A stretch of DNA of 9,944 nt from Bacteroidales bacterium UBA2295 (GCA_002345825.1 DDWD01000194.1:1-9944), one strand, 5' to 3'. Shown: positions 1 through 6,392, counted from the first letter of the stretch. Translations and numbers: made by a program. Notes: generated by a model from the sequence alone, not told the origin.

Positions 1-11
1 TGAAACATTAG

Positions 12-39
12 GGCTGAATGGTGAAGCTATTCAGCCTTT
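12..39 (+). terminator. Hairpin terminator-like structure upstream of serA
   Basis: GGCTGAAT (12-19) pairs perfectly with ATTCAGCC (29-36). The 9-base loop can tighten through G-T and G-C pairs, and TTTG follows. The T tract is short, so termination may be partial. The first three bases of the window are TGA and could be the stop codon of an upstream gene; in related genomes serC often sits there, but no coding sequence is visible here to confirm it. The hairpin would then separate that gene from the serA-DUF1015 pair. Confidence 0.5.
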
Positions 40-91
40 GTTCCATTACAACTTGTCGAATTAATTAAATCTAACGTTAATACTGTTTGTT

Positions 92-1015
92 ATGGCCAAA
101 GTACTTGTAGCAACCGAAAAACCCTTTGCAAAGATAGCCGTTGATGGAATCAGAAAAATTGTTGAGGGTGCAGGATATGAGTTCGCCCTGCTTGAGAAAT
201 ATACTGATAATGCCGAATTGCTAAAAGCAGTTGCTGATGTTGATGCTATTATCGTACGAAGCGATAAGGTAACAGCCGATGTTGTTGCGGCAGCTAAAAA
301 CCTTAAAATTGTGGTTCGCGCCGGTGCTGGTTTCGATAATCTCGACTTGGCAGCTTGCACTGCAAAAGGGGTTGTTGCTATGAATACCCCTGGACAGAAC
401 TCAAACGCCGTGGCCGAATTAGCCCTTGGTATGATGATCTATATGGCTCGCAACCAGTTCACCCCAGTTGCCGGTACTGAGATTAAGGGCAAGCGTTTGG
501 GCATTCATGCATACGGAAATGTTGGAAAACTGGTAGCTTCGCACGCCAAAGGTTTTGGGATGGAGATATATGCCTTCGATCCATTTGTTAAAAAGGAGGA
601 TATGGTGAAGGATGGTGTTACAGTTGTTGAGTCTGTTGAAGAGCTATACTCAGTTAGCGATTACTTATCGCTACATATCCCAGCAAACGATAAAACAAAA
701 AAATCAATTGGTTACGATTTACTAACTAAAATGCCAAAAGGTGCAACCCTTATCAATACTGCTCGCAAAGAGGTAATTGACGAGGAAGGTATGGTGAAAG
801 CATTTGAGGAACGTACCGATTTGAAGTATGCAACTGATATCGCAGCCGATTCACATGCCGCAATGGTTGAAAAATTTGGGGTAAGAGTTTTTGCAACACC
901 CAAGAAAATGGGAGCACAAACTTCCGAGGCAAACGTAAATGCTGGTCTTGCAGCAGCAAATCAAATTGTAAACTTTATTAAGAATGGCGATCGTACATTC
1001 CAAGTAAATAAGTAA
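92..1015 (+). CDS. serA: Short-form D-3-phosphoglycerate dehydrogenase (SerA)
   Basis: This cytosolic NAD-dependent enzyme would oxidise 3-phosphoglycerate to 3-phosphohydroxypyruvate, the first step of the phosphorylated serine pathway. The 307 residues have the D-isomer 2-hydroxyacid dehydrogenase layout: an N-terminal substrate-binding part with VRAGAGFDN (75-83) and NTPGQNSNAVAE (98-109), then a Rossmann domain with GIHAYGNVG (137-145), the acidic D163 at the end of the second strand, and INTARKEVIDEE (221-232) supplying the substrate/NAD-binding Arg225. It lacks the C-terminal ACT and intervening domains of the roughly 410-residue E. coli enzyme, so feedback by serine through an ACT domain is not expected. 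Two positions deviate from the usual family: the first Gly of GxGxxG is Ala140, and the TPH catalytic histidine is Lys271 (TPKKMGAQT, 269-277). Short PGDHs of Bacteroides and Entamoeba are known to form a separate subgroup. The ATG at 92 fits the family N-terminus; no Shine-Dalgarno is visible. DUF1015 follows 23 bases downstream, probably cotranscribed. Confidence 0.9.
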   Translation: MAKVLVATEKPFAKIAVDGIRKIVEGAGYEFALLEKYTDNAELLKAVADVDAIIVRSDKVTADVVAAAKNLKIVVRAGAGFDNLDLAACTAKGVVAMNTPGQNSNAVAELALGMMIYMARNQFTPVAGTEIKGKRLGIHAYGNVGKLVASHAKGFGMEIYAFDPFVKKEDMVKDGVTVVESVEELYSVSDYLSLHIPANDKTKKSIGYDLLTKMPKGATLINTARKEVIDEEGMVKAFEERTDLKYATDIAADSHAAMVEKFGVRVFATPKKMGAQTSEANVNAGLAAANQIVNFIKNGDRTFQVNK

Positions 1016-1038
1016 AAACTAGTTTAAAGTAATTTCAA

Positions 1039-2280
1039 ATGGTTAAAATTAAACCTTTTAAGGGCATTCGTCCACCAAAGGAGTTAGCGCAGGAGGTGGC
1101 CTCACGCCCTTACGATGTGTTGAACTCGAAAGAAGCACAGGCCGAAGCAGGAGAAAAATCGTTGCTACACATCATCAAGCCCGAGATCGATTTCGATCCA
1201 ATTATCGATGAGCATTCGCAAGAAGCATACGATAAGGCCATGGAGAATTTCAAAAAATGGCAGGAGAGGGGATGGCTGGTACAAGACGAAAAGGAGATGT
1301 ACTATGTATACGCCCAAACTATGGACGGCAGAACTCAGTATGGACTGGCTGTAGCTTGTCATTTTGAGGATTACATGGAGGGTAAAATTAAGAAGCACGA
1401 GCTTACCCGTCCCGATAAGGAGGAGGACAGGATGATTCACGTTCGCAACCAGAATGCCAATATCGAGCCAGTGTTCTTTGCCTATCCAGCCATCAAGGAG
1501 GTTGATGACATTGTAGCCAAGGTGGTAAGTAGCAAGAATCCCGATTACGATTTTGTAGCCGAGGATGGTTTTGGACATCATCTTTGGACCATTGAGGATG
1601 ACACTGTAAACAACCGCATTACAGAGATATTTGCTCAGCAGCCAGCTCTTTACGTAGCCGACGGACACCACCGAACCGCTGCAGCAGCGAGGGTTGGGCA
1701 AGAGAAAAAAGCAAATAACCCAAATCACACAGGCGAGGAGGAGTACAACTACTTCCTATCTGTAATTTTCCCCGACAATCAGCTCAACATCATCGATTAC
1801 AACCGTGTTGTTAAGGATTTGAACGGGTTAACTCCAGCCCAACTGGTTGAAAAACTGAATGAAAATTTTGATATTGAGGTAATTGGAGAAGATATTTATA
1901 AACCTAAGGCTCTTCATAATTTCAGCATGTACCTCGAGGGCAAATGGTACTCCCTGTCGGCAAAGCCTGGAACATATAACGATAACGATCCCATTGGGGT
2001 GCTTGACGTAACCGTTCTGTCCGATTTAGTTCTGGATAAGATCCTCGGAATTTCAGATCTTAGAACTTCCAAACGAATCGATTTTGTTGGTGGAATTCGT
2101 GGCTTAGGAGAATTGAAAAAACGTGTTGATAGCGGTGAAATGGCAGTAGCGTTTGCGCTTTACCCTGTTTCTATGAAACAGCTTATCGACATTGCCGATA
2201 CCGGAAACATTATGCCTCCAAAAACTACATGGTTTGAACCAAAACTTAGGAGTGGATTGGTTATTCACAGTTTGAAGTAA
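1039..2280 (+). CDS. DUF1015 family protein, serine-pathway associated
   Basis: This 413-residue protein belongs to the DUF1015 family, whose genes often neighbour serA and serC. Its biochemical role is not established to my knowledge. Visible motifs are FKGIRPP (7-13) and SRPYDVL (22-28) near the N-terminus, HELTRPDKEEDR (120-131), ADGHHRTAAA (207-216), and the C-terminal MPPKTTWFEPKLRSGL (392-407). Length and these blocks indicate an intact member. There is no signal peptide or membrane segment, so it should be cytosolic. The DGHHR core (208-212) resembles the nucleotide/phosphate-binding motif of ParB/sulfiredoxin-fold free-serine kinases (SerK, SbnI). With the serA linkage this suggests an enzyme handling serine or a phosphorylated serine intermediate, but that is inference. 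It lies 23 bases after serA and is closed by a strong terminator, so the two appear to form one operon. Confidence 0.88.
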   Translation: MVKIKPFKGIRPPKELAQEVASRPYDVLNSKEAQAEAGEKSLLHIIKPEIDFDPIIDEHSQEAYDKAMENFKKWQERGWLVQDEKEMYYVYAQTMDGRTQYGLAVACHFEDYMEGKIKKHELTRPDKEEDRMIHVRNQNANIEPVFFAYPAIKEVDDIVAKVVSSKNPDYDFVAEDGFGHHLWTIEDDTVNNRITEIFAQQPALYVADGHHRTAAAARVGQEKKANNPNHTGEEEYNYFLSVIFPDNQLNIIDYNRVVKDLNGLTPAQLVEKLNENFDIEVIGEDIYKPKALHNFSMYLEGKWYSLSAKPGTYNDNDPIGVLDVTVLSDLVLDKILGISDLRTSKRIDFVGGIRGLGELKKRVDSGEMAVAFALYPVSMKQLIDIADTGNIMPPKTTWFEPKLRSGLVIHSLK

Positions 2281-2304
2281 GCGATATTTAAATCAATATT
2301 TGAG

Positions 2305-2336
2305 ATCGGGTAGCTTAAGCTACCCGATTTTATTTT
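2305..2336 (+). terminator. Intrinsic terminator after DUF1015
   Basis: A perfect 24-base palindrome (2305-2328) forms a 10-bp stem, ATCGGGTAGC with GCTACCCGAT, around a TTAA loop. It is followed by a T-rich run, TTTATTTT. It lies 24 bases past the DUF1015 stop and just before the yggS promoter, so it separates the serA-DUF1015 operon from the next unit. Confidence 0.9.
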
Positions 2337-2370
2337 AATTAAAATCTTTTCAATTAGATTGCCGATTAGC

Positions 2371-2378
2371 TAACTTTG
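2371..2378 (+). promoter_or_regulatory. Bacteroidota -7 promoter element for yggS
   Basis: TAACTTTG matches TAnnTTTG exactly and is followed by C. No clear -33 TTTG lies 19-21 bases upstream; the closest is a TTTTC-like stretch near 2347-2351. The element covers the in-frame TTG at 2376, which makes that TTG an unlikely start and supports the ATG at 2394. The resulting 5' leader would be only about 10 bases. Confidence 0.6.
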
Positions 2379-2393
2379 CAAAAAGCATACATT

Positions 2394-3071
2394 ATGAGTG
2401 TTGTAGATAATCTAAATGGTATAATTGCAAACATCCCAAGCCATGTGTCGCTGGTGGCTATCTCAAAAACTCATCCACCCGAAGTAATTATGGAGGCATA
2501 CAATGCAGGGCAAAAAGTTTTTGGCGAAAACAAAGTTCAGGAACTACTATCGAAATACGAGGCTCTGCCAAAGGATATTCAGTGGCATTTGGTGGGACAC
2601 CTGCAAACCAATAAGGTGAAATACGTTGCACCTTTCGTTAGCCTAATTCATTCAGTTGATAGCGCCAAGCTGCTTAAGGAGATCAATAAGGAGGGGGGCA
2701 AGAATAACCGGGTGATTGATTGTTTGCTGCAGGTGCACATAGCCGAGGAGGATACTAAATTTGGATTGTCGCAGGAGGAGTTGCATTCCATTTTGTCTAA
2801 CCCAGCCTTTACTAAATATGCAAATGTTAACATCGTGGGATTAATGGGTATGGCTACATTTACCGACGATATGGAGCAGGTTAGGAGGGAGTTCAATGGA
2901 TTAGCAAGTTTCTTTGCGGATATAAAACAAAAATATTTTTCGAATCAGCCAAGTTTCAACACCCTATCGATGGGAATGTCAGGTGATTTTAAGATTGCCA
3001 TCGAGGAAGGATCAACTATGATTAGGGTAGGTAGTAGTATTTTTGGCACAAGGAATTATGGTGTAAACTAA
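2394..3071 (+). CDS. yggS: YggS/PLPBP family pyridoxal phosphate homeostasis protein
   Basis: A 225-residue cytosolic PLP-binding protein of the YggS/PROSC (COG0325) family, which binds PLP without known catalytic turnover and buffers vitamin B6 and amino-acid/keto-acid balance. It is a single TIM-barrel domain. VAISKT (21-26) carries the Schiff-base Lys25; FGENKVQE (43-50) and WHLVGHLQTNK (64-74) are signature blocks. GLMGMATF (149-156), SMGMSGDF (192-199) and RVGSSIFG (211-218) form the phosphate-binding end. Length is typical. The frame is open upstream to a TTG at 2376, but that codon is inside the -7 element and the extra six residues are not family-like, so the ATG at 2394 is chosen. 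The next gene starts 48 bases downstream with no intervening terminator, so cotranscription is likely. Confidence 0.95.
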   Translation: MSVVDNLNGIIANIPSHVSLVAISKTHPPEVIMEAYNAGQKVFGENKVQELLSKYEALPKDIQWHLVGHLQTNKVKYVAPFVSLIHSVDSAKLLKEINKEGGKNNRVIDCLLQVHIAEEDTKFGLSQEELHSILSNPAFTKYANVNIVGLMGMATFTDDMEQVRREFNGLASFFADIKQKYFSNQPSFNTLSMGMSGDFKIAIEEGSTMIRVGSSIFGTRNYGVN

Positions 3072-3119
3072 AAAAAATTGCTAATTTTCAACCAAATTTC
3101 GACTCCAAAACGTAAACCA

Positions 3120-4097
3120 ATGGCAAATTTACAAACGACTTATCTTGGGCTTAATCTAAAAAACCCAATAATTGTAAGCAGTTCAGGGCTCACCTCCAAT
3201 GTTGAATCCATTAAAAAACTTGAGGCTAACGGTGCCGCAGCCGTTGTGCTCAAATCGCTGTTCGAGGAGCAAATACTCCATGAAGCCGGATCACTTTCGG
3301 TGCACAGCGATTACCCCGAGGCCGAGGACTACCTCAAATCGTATGTTACCAGTAACAACGTGGAGAAATACCTCGACCTAATATCATCTGCCAAAAATGC
3401 CGTTGATATCCCAGTAATTGCCAGCATCAACTGCATTTCAGCATCTAAGTGGATTGATTTTGCAGCAAAAATCCAGGAAGCTGGCGCCGATGCGCTGGAG
3501 GTTAATGTGTTTGTGTTGCCAACCGATAGCCGTAAAACGGCCGAGGATTACGAGGCCGTTTATTATACCCTCGCAGAGAAACTTCGCAAATTGATAACCA
3601 TTCCAATTGCTTTTAAGCTAGGCGATCATTTTACTAATCCTTTACGTATCATCGAGCAGCTTTGGTATCGCAAAATTCAGGGTGTGGTTCTTTTCAATCG
3701 TTTTTTTGCTCCCGATTTAGATATCAAGAGTATGAAGGTAACCTCGGCCGAGGTTTTCAGTAATGCCGGCGATATTCGCGATACATTGCGGTGGGTAGCT
3801 TTAGCCAGTCATTCTGTGTCAAAGATTGATATTTCTGCATCAACAGGCATCCATTCTGGCGAAGCTGTAGTGAAAATGTTGCTGGCAGGTGCTAGCTCAA
3901 CACAGGTTTGCTCGGCGCTCTACAAAAATGGTGTCGCTCACATAAAGTCGTTTGTTGAGTTTTTAGAAAAATGGATGGATGAGAAGGGCTACGAAAATAT
4001 TGCCGACTTTAACGGAAAAATGAATTACGGAAAGATTGGCGATCCAGCTGTGTATGAGCGAAGCCAATTTATGAAATACTACTCAAACCACGATTGA
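3120..4097 (+). CDS. Dihydroorotate dehydrogenase-like flavoprotein lacking the catalytic Cys motif
   Basis: A 325-residue protein with the FMN-binding TIM barrel of class 1 dihydroorotate dehydrogenases. Features that fit are LGLNLKNPIIVSSSGLT (9-25), Lys45 in VLKSLF, PVIASI (98-103), Lys166 in AFKLGDHF, Asn193 in LFNRFFAPDLD, and the C-terminal phosphate-binding STGIHSGEAVVKMLLAGAS (241-259) with TQVCSALYKNG (261-271). The catalytic loop does not fit: where class 1A enzymes have ELNLSCPN with the base Cys, this protein has EVNVFVLP (127-134), placing Val at the Cys position and losing the following Pro-Asn. Conversion of dihydroorotate to orotate is therefore doubtful; the protein may act on another substrate. 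No pyrimidine gene is nearby. The open frame extends to a TTG at 3078, but the ATG at 3120 begins the conserved MANLQTTYLGL start and is preferred. It follows yggS by 48 bases. Confidence 0.88.
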   Translation: MANLQTTYLGLNLKNPIIVSSSGLTSNVESIKKLEANGAAAVVLKSLFEEQILHEAGSLSVHSDYPEAEDYLKSYVTSNNVEKYLDLISSAKNAVDIPVIASINCISASKWIDFAAKIQEAGADALEVNVFVLPTDSRKTAEDYEAVYYTLAEKLRKLITIPIAFKLGDHFTNPLRIIEQLWYRKIQGVVLFNRFFAPDLDIKSMKVTSAEVFSNAGDIRDTLRWVALASHSVSKIDISASTGIHSGEAVVKMLLAGASSTQVCSALYKNGVAHIKSFVEFLEKWMDEKGYENIADFNGKMNYGKIGDPAVYERSQFMKYYSNHD

Positions 4098-4126
4098 GTA
4101 AACTAACATTTTTTGTTTAGCATAGA

Positions 4127-4160
4127 AAGAGCGGCTATTTGGCCGCTCTTCTAGTTTTTT
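4127..4160 (+). terminator. Intrinsic terminator of the yggS/DHOD-like unit, inside the 3' end of the opposing gene
   Basis: AAGAGCGGC (4127-4135) pairs with GCCGCTCTT (4142-4150) around a 6-base loop, giving a 9-bp stem. CTAG and then six Ts (4155-4160) follow on the + strand. The right arm encodes the last residues (Arg-Ala-Ala) of the minus-strand gene ending at 4135. On the minus strand no T run follows the stem, so termination looks effective mainly for + strand transcripts. Confidence 0.75.
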
Positions 4161-4674
4161 CAAGTACGCTAATCATCTCGAGCAAGAGGAGTTGCTTGTC
4201 GTGATTTGATTTACCTAATCCCCCCTTAATCTCGGCAATAAACTCAACTATCTCGTTGGGTGCAAGTCCATCTATGCTATTCTCGATTACGGTAAATGCT
4301 TCAAATGCATTTTTGTAATCGGAATGGATAAGGACTTGGAAAAATGGAGCCAAGTGCTGCGAAAAGTCTAATCTGCTTTGCCAGCTGGCAGTAAGTATTC
4401 CGGTTATCTCTTTTATGGTAGATTGCGCTCGAACAAAATCAGCAATGATCGGAACGGCATCCTGTAGCTTGATATCCGAAATGAATTCCACAAGGCTTTT
4501 CTTTAGCGTTTCGCCTCGGTTGCTAACCATCATGGTAAGTAGTGGTTGTAAATAAAAAAGCTCGCCATGCTCTTTAAGGTCGATAAGCATGGAGATAACT
4601 TTATCGTCTGAACTCTTTTCCAGCGCTTCAATCAGTAACTCCTGCTTCTTCTTTTTGCTATTATCGTGGCTCAT
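4135..4674 (-). CDS. Hypothetical helical-repeat (HEAT-like) cytosolic protein
   Basis: I do not recognise a named family. The 179-residue product has no signal peptide or membrane segment. It opens with a lysine-rich stretch, SKKKKQELL (6-14). The rest reads as consecutive amphipathic helices with HEAT/ARM-like spacing, for example around residues 11-20, 27-34, 40-50, 57-66, 72-81, 87-96 and 104-117. Residues 135-175 end in a charged, leucine-rich helix pair, IVEFIAEI and LLLLEMISVLE. No catalytic motif is visible. A scaffold or protein-interaction role is plausible from the fold impression only. The ATG at 4672-4674 follows a purine-rich AGAAAGA, and a -7 element lies 32 bases upstream. It is transcribed alone, convergent with the DHOD-like gene and divergent from the lipoprotein gene. 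Confidence 0.75.
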   Translation of the reverse strand: MSHDNSKKKKQELLIEALEKSSDDKVISMLIDLKEHGELFYLQPLLTMMVSNRGETLKKSLVEFISDIKLQDAVPIIADFVRAQSTIKEITGILTASWQSRLDFSQHLAPFFQVLIHSDYKNAFEAFTVIENSIDGLAPNEIVEFIAEIKGGLGKSNHDKQLLLLEMISVLEKTRRAAK

Positions 4675-4706
4675 TCTTTCTAGTTTTGCTAATTAATATT
4701 AGCCTG

Positions 4707-4714
4707 CAAAAGTA
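4707..4714 (-). promoter_or_regulatory. Bacteroidota -7 element for the helical-repeat gene
   Basis: Read on the minus strand, 4714 to 4707 is TACTTTTG, an exact TAnnTTTG match followed by C. A -33 TTTG at the expected distance is not evident. The start codon lies 32 bases downstream, which allows a leader of about 25 bases. Confidence 0.5.
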
Positions 4715-4897
4715 CAAATGATATTGATTTTTTTACTAGCTAAATTATGTCCCTTTAACCAAAAATATTCAATCTAGATATTGTTCAAAATCAACCCATA
4801 CAAACTACAATTTATGAAAATTGCACGGCGATGGTTGAAATCGTTGATATATTGATATATATCATAGCCCAGATAAAGTTAGATATATTGGGTTTAA

Positions 4898-4930
4898 TTT
4901 GTTTTGGTTCAAAAAAAAATGTTACTTTTA
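4898..4930 (+). promoter_or_regulatory. Candidate promoter for the exported gene pair
   Basis: TTTG (4898-4901) is followed after 21 bases by TACTTTTA (4923-4930), a seven-of-eight match to TAnnTTTG. The spacing agrees with the Bacteroidota -33/-7 arrangement. The start at 4977 is 46 bases beyond. The last base of the -7 box deviates, so this is tentative. Confidence 0.35.
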
Positions 4931-4976
4931 CTAACTGTTAAACCACTTTAAGCATAAACATCAAAACATATGGGTT

Positions 4977-5891
4977 ATGAATATCAGGCTACCTAATATG
5001 AAGTATACAGCAATTTTATTTGTTTTTTCTGCTGGCTTAGTGCTGAGCTGTGCCTCCGATTCGTCAAAACAAGATAGAGTTACCGTAGATGTTGAGGATA
5101 TAGCTGGCGGCGAAGTTGTAAAGTCTGGCGTACAAACTGCTCGCCAGATATTTTATTCATTACCCTCGCCACTCGAAACCGCGATGATACTTAAACGCTC
5201 AGGCGCTCAATACAATCCTGAAATAATGAACCCTGTTGAAAATATTTCGCGTTACTCCACAACCAAGAGCATGGCTCTAAACCTAGGGATATATAGTACC
5301 GATTTGAGCTATGCCAGTCTTTTCGACCAAACGCCTGCCTCCATAAAGTACATGACTGCCTCCAAAAAGTTAGCCGAGGGATTAGGTATCCTTAATGCAA
5401 TTGATGACGAGATTATTCAACGTTTGGAGGAGAACGTGAACAATCGGGATGCCATAATGGATATTATCTCTGAAACTTTTTTGAATACAAATTCAATTCT
5501 TGAAGAGAACGATCGGGTAGCCATTGGCACAATTATTCTTGTAGGGGGGTGGATTGAGGGGTTATACATCTCCACTTCATTGGTCGATGAAATTGGATCA
5601 AGTGATAATGAGCTGGTTGAGCGCATTATAGACCAAAAGCTATCGTTATCAAGTGTGCTGAACCTGCTTGGACAGCATGACCATATGCCCGATATCCAAG
5701 CAGTATTGAGTGATGTAAAGGAACTTGGCATAATTTATGACAAGATTCAAATATCCGTGTCGAGAATTGAGGTACAGAAAGATTCAACCTCTACCACTTT
5801 GCATAGCAAGAATGTTTTCTCTGTTAGCCCCGCAGTTTTTCAGGAGCTAAAAGATAAGGTTGCTGAAATACGTTCGAAGTACATAATGTAA
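4977..5891 (+). CDS. Putative exported lipoprotein of unknown function
   Basis: A 304-residue protein beginning with a lipoprotein signal peptide: a hydrophobic stretch TAILFVFSAGLVLS (11-24) and lipobox LVLSC with Cys25 as the lipidation site. A second ATG at 4998 (MKYTAIL) gives a more typical 18-residue signal and could be the real start. After Cys25 come a polar linker to about residue 40 and then a mostly helical body. Striking blocks are FYSLPSPLETAMILKRSG (59-76), ALNLGIYSTDLSYASLF (100-116) and AIGTIILVGGWIEGLYIST (182-200); the last is hydrophobic enough to be a buried helix or a short membrane contact. These blocks remind me of uncharacterised Bacteroidota lipoproteins, but I cannot assign a function. 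It probably sits in the outer membrane facing the periplasm or surface. The next exported gene starts 17 bases downstream, so the two are likely cotranscribed. Confidence 0.82.
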   Translation: MNIRLPNMKYTAILFVFSAGLVLSCASDSSKQDRVTVDVEDIAGGEVVKSGVQTARQIFYSLPSPLETAMILKRSGAQYNPEIMNPVENISRYSTTKSMALNLGIYSTDLSYASLFDQTPASIKYMTASKKLAEGLGILNAIDDEIIQRLEENVNNRDAIMDIISETFLNTNSILEENDRVAIGTIILVGGWIEGLYISTSLVDEIGSSDNELVERIIDQKLSLSSVLNLLGQHDHMPDIQAVLSDVKELGIIYDKIQISVSRIEVQKDSTSTTLHSKNVFSVSPAVFQELKDKVAEIRSKYIM

Positions 5892-5908
5892 AAAAATCTA
5901 CGCCCGAT

Positions 5909-6346
5909 ATGAGATCATTGATAATTATTCTTTTCTCTGGTGCCCTCCTATTCACCTCATTCTCTGGGTCAGCACAATGTAAGAATTTTGCCAAAAGGGT
6001 TTGTCGGTTGGAACTTGCACCATATATTCATGATGGGAATTACAACGCTGCAATTCTTACCGAAGGCGAAGACGCAGAACTTTTCAAAACGTTTTATGCC
6101 GGTCAGGAATACCGCATTGCGGTGTGCGGATCAGAACCCCTTTCTAGAGTTGAGTTTCAGGTAATGGATGTCGACCGAACAATCCTTTACACCAATGCCG
6201 ACAATGATTATAAACTTTCTTGGGATTTTAAGGTTGAAGCGACCCAACAGCTAATTATACTAGTTAAGGTTCATGAAAATGTTGACGAATCTGAGATGGT
6301 GAACAGTGGCTGTGTAGCCATTATGTTTGGCCTAAAAACAGATTAA
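5909..6346 (+). CDS. Small secreted protein of unknown function with four mature-region cysteines
   Basis: A 145-residue protein with a Sec signal peptide: MRSLIIILFSGALLFTSF, then SGSAQ, giving a probable signal-peptidase I site around residues 22-23. SAQC is not a proper lipobox because Gln precedes Cys, so lipidation is unlikely. The mature part has four cysteines, at 24, 32, 73 and 135, enough for two disulfides in the periplasm. The pattern of alternating hydrophobics (RIAVCGS, VEFQVMDV, TILYTN, QQLIILVKV, SGCVAIMFG) suggests a small beta-sandwich domain. No family is recognised and no catalytic motif is visible. It lies 17 bases after the lipoprotein gene and is closed by a terminator, so the pair forms a two-gene unit whose products may act together in the envelope. 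Confidence 0.8.
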   Translation: MRSLIIILFSGALLFTSFSGSAQCKNFAKRVCRLELAPYIHDGNYNAAILTEGEDAELFKTFYAGQEYRIAVCGSEPLSRVEFQVMDVDRTILYTNADNDYKLSWDFKVEATQQLIILVKVHENVDESEMVNSGCVAIMFGLKTD

Positions 6347-6368
6347 CATCAGCTATATCCAAATATAG

Positions 6369-6392
6369 AACCGCATTATTTGCGGTTTTTTT
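6369..6392 (+). terminator. Intrinsic terminator after the exported gene pair
   Basis: AACCGCA (6369-6375) pairs with TGCGGTT (6381-6387) around a TTATT loop, and the T run extends to 6392. It sits 22 bases past the stop of the small secreted protein. The end of the T run overlaps the stop codon of the convergent folC (6391-6393). On the minus strand only a weak T-rich tail follows the stem, so it may serve folC only partly. Confidence 0.85.

Larger units (their letters stand above)
4675..4976. other. 302-base AT-rich divergent intergenic region
   Basis: No coding sequence or RNA gene is supported here. It contains the minus-strand -7 element (4707-4714) and a candidate + strand promoter (4898-4930). 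Between them is a cluster of TA-rich repeats: GATATATTG at 4846-4854 and again at 4882-4890, and the perfect 12-base palindrome TGATATATATCA at 4853-4864, overlapping the first copy. A run of nine As (4911-4919) lies inside the promoter spacer. These could be operator or DNA-curvature elements controlling the exported gene pair, but in AT-rich DNA they may be chance. Confidence 0.5.

Noticed and set aside
81..89. Possible serA -7 element, TACTGTTTG
   Set aside because: It has three bases rather than two between TA and TTTG, no TTG at the right distance upstream, and ends three bases before the start codon.
1165..1728. 187-codon open frame on the minus strand inside the DUF1015 gene
   Set aside because: It lies entirely within a clear family member on the other strand and its translation has no recognisable domain or sensible composition.
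3082..3089. Possible promoter TAATTTTC before the DHOD-like gene
   Set aside because: The last base deviates from TAnnTTTG and no -33 box lies at the right spacing; cotranscription with yggS is simpler.
3078..3119. N-terminal extension of the DHOD-like protein from a TTG
   Set aside because: The 14 added residues are not family-like, and the ATG at 3120 begins the conserved sequence.
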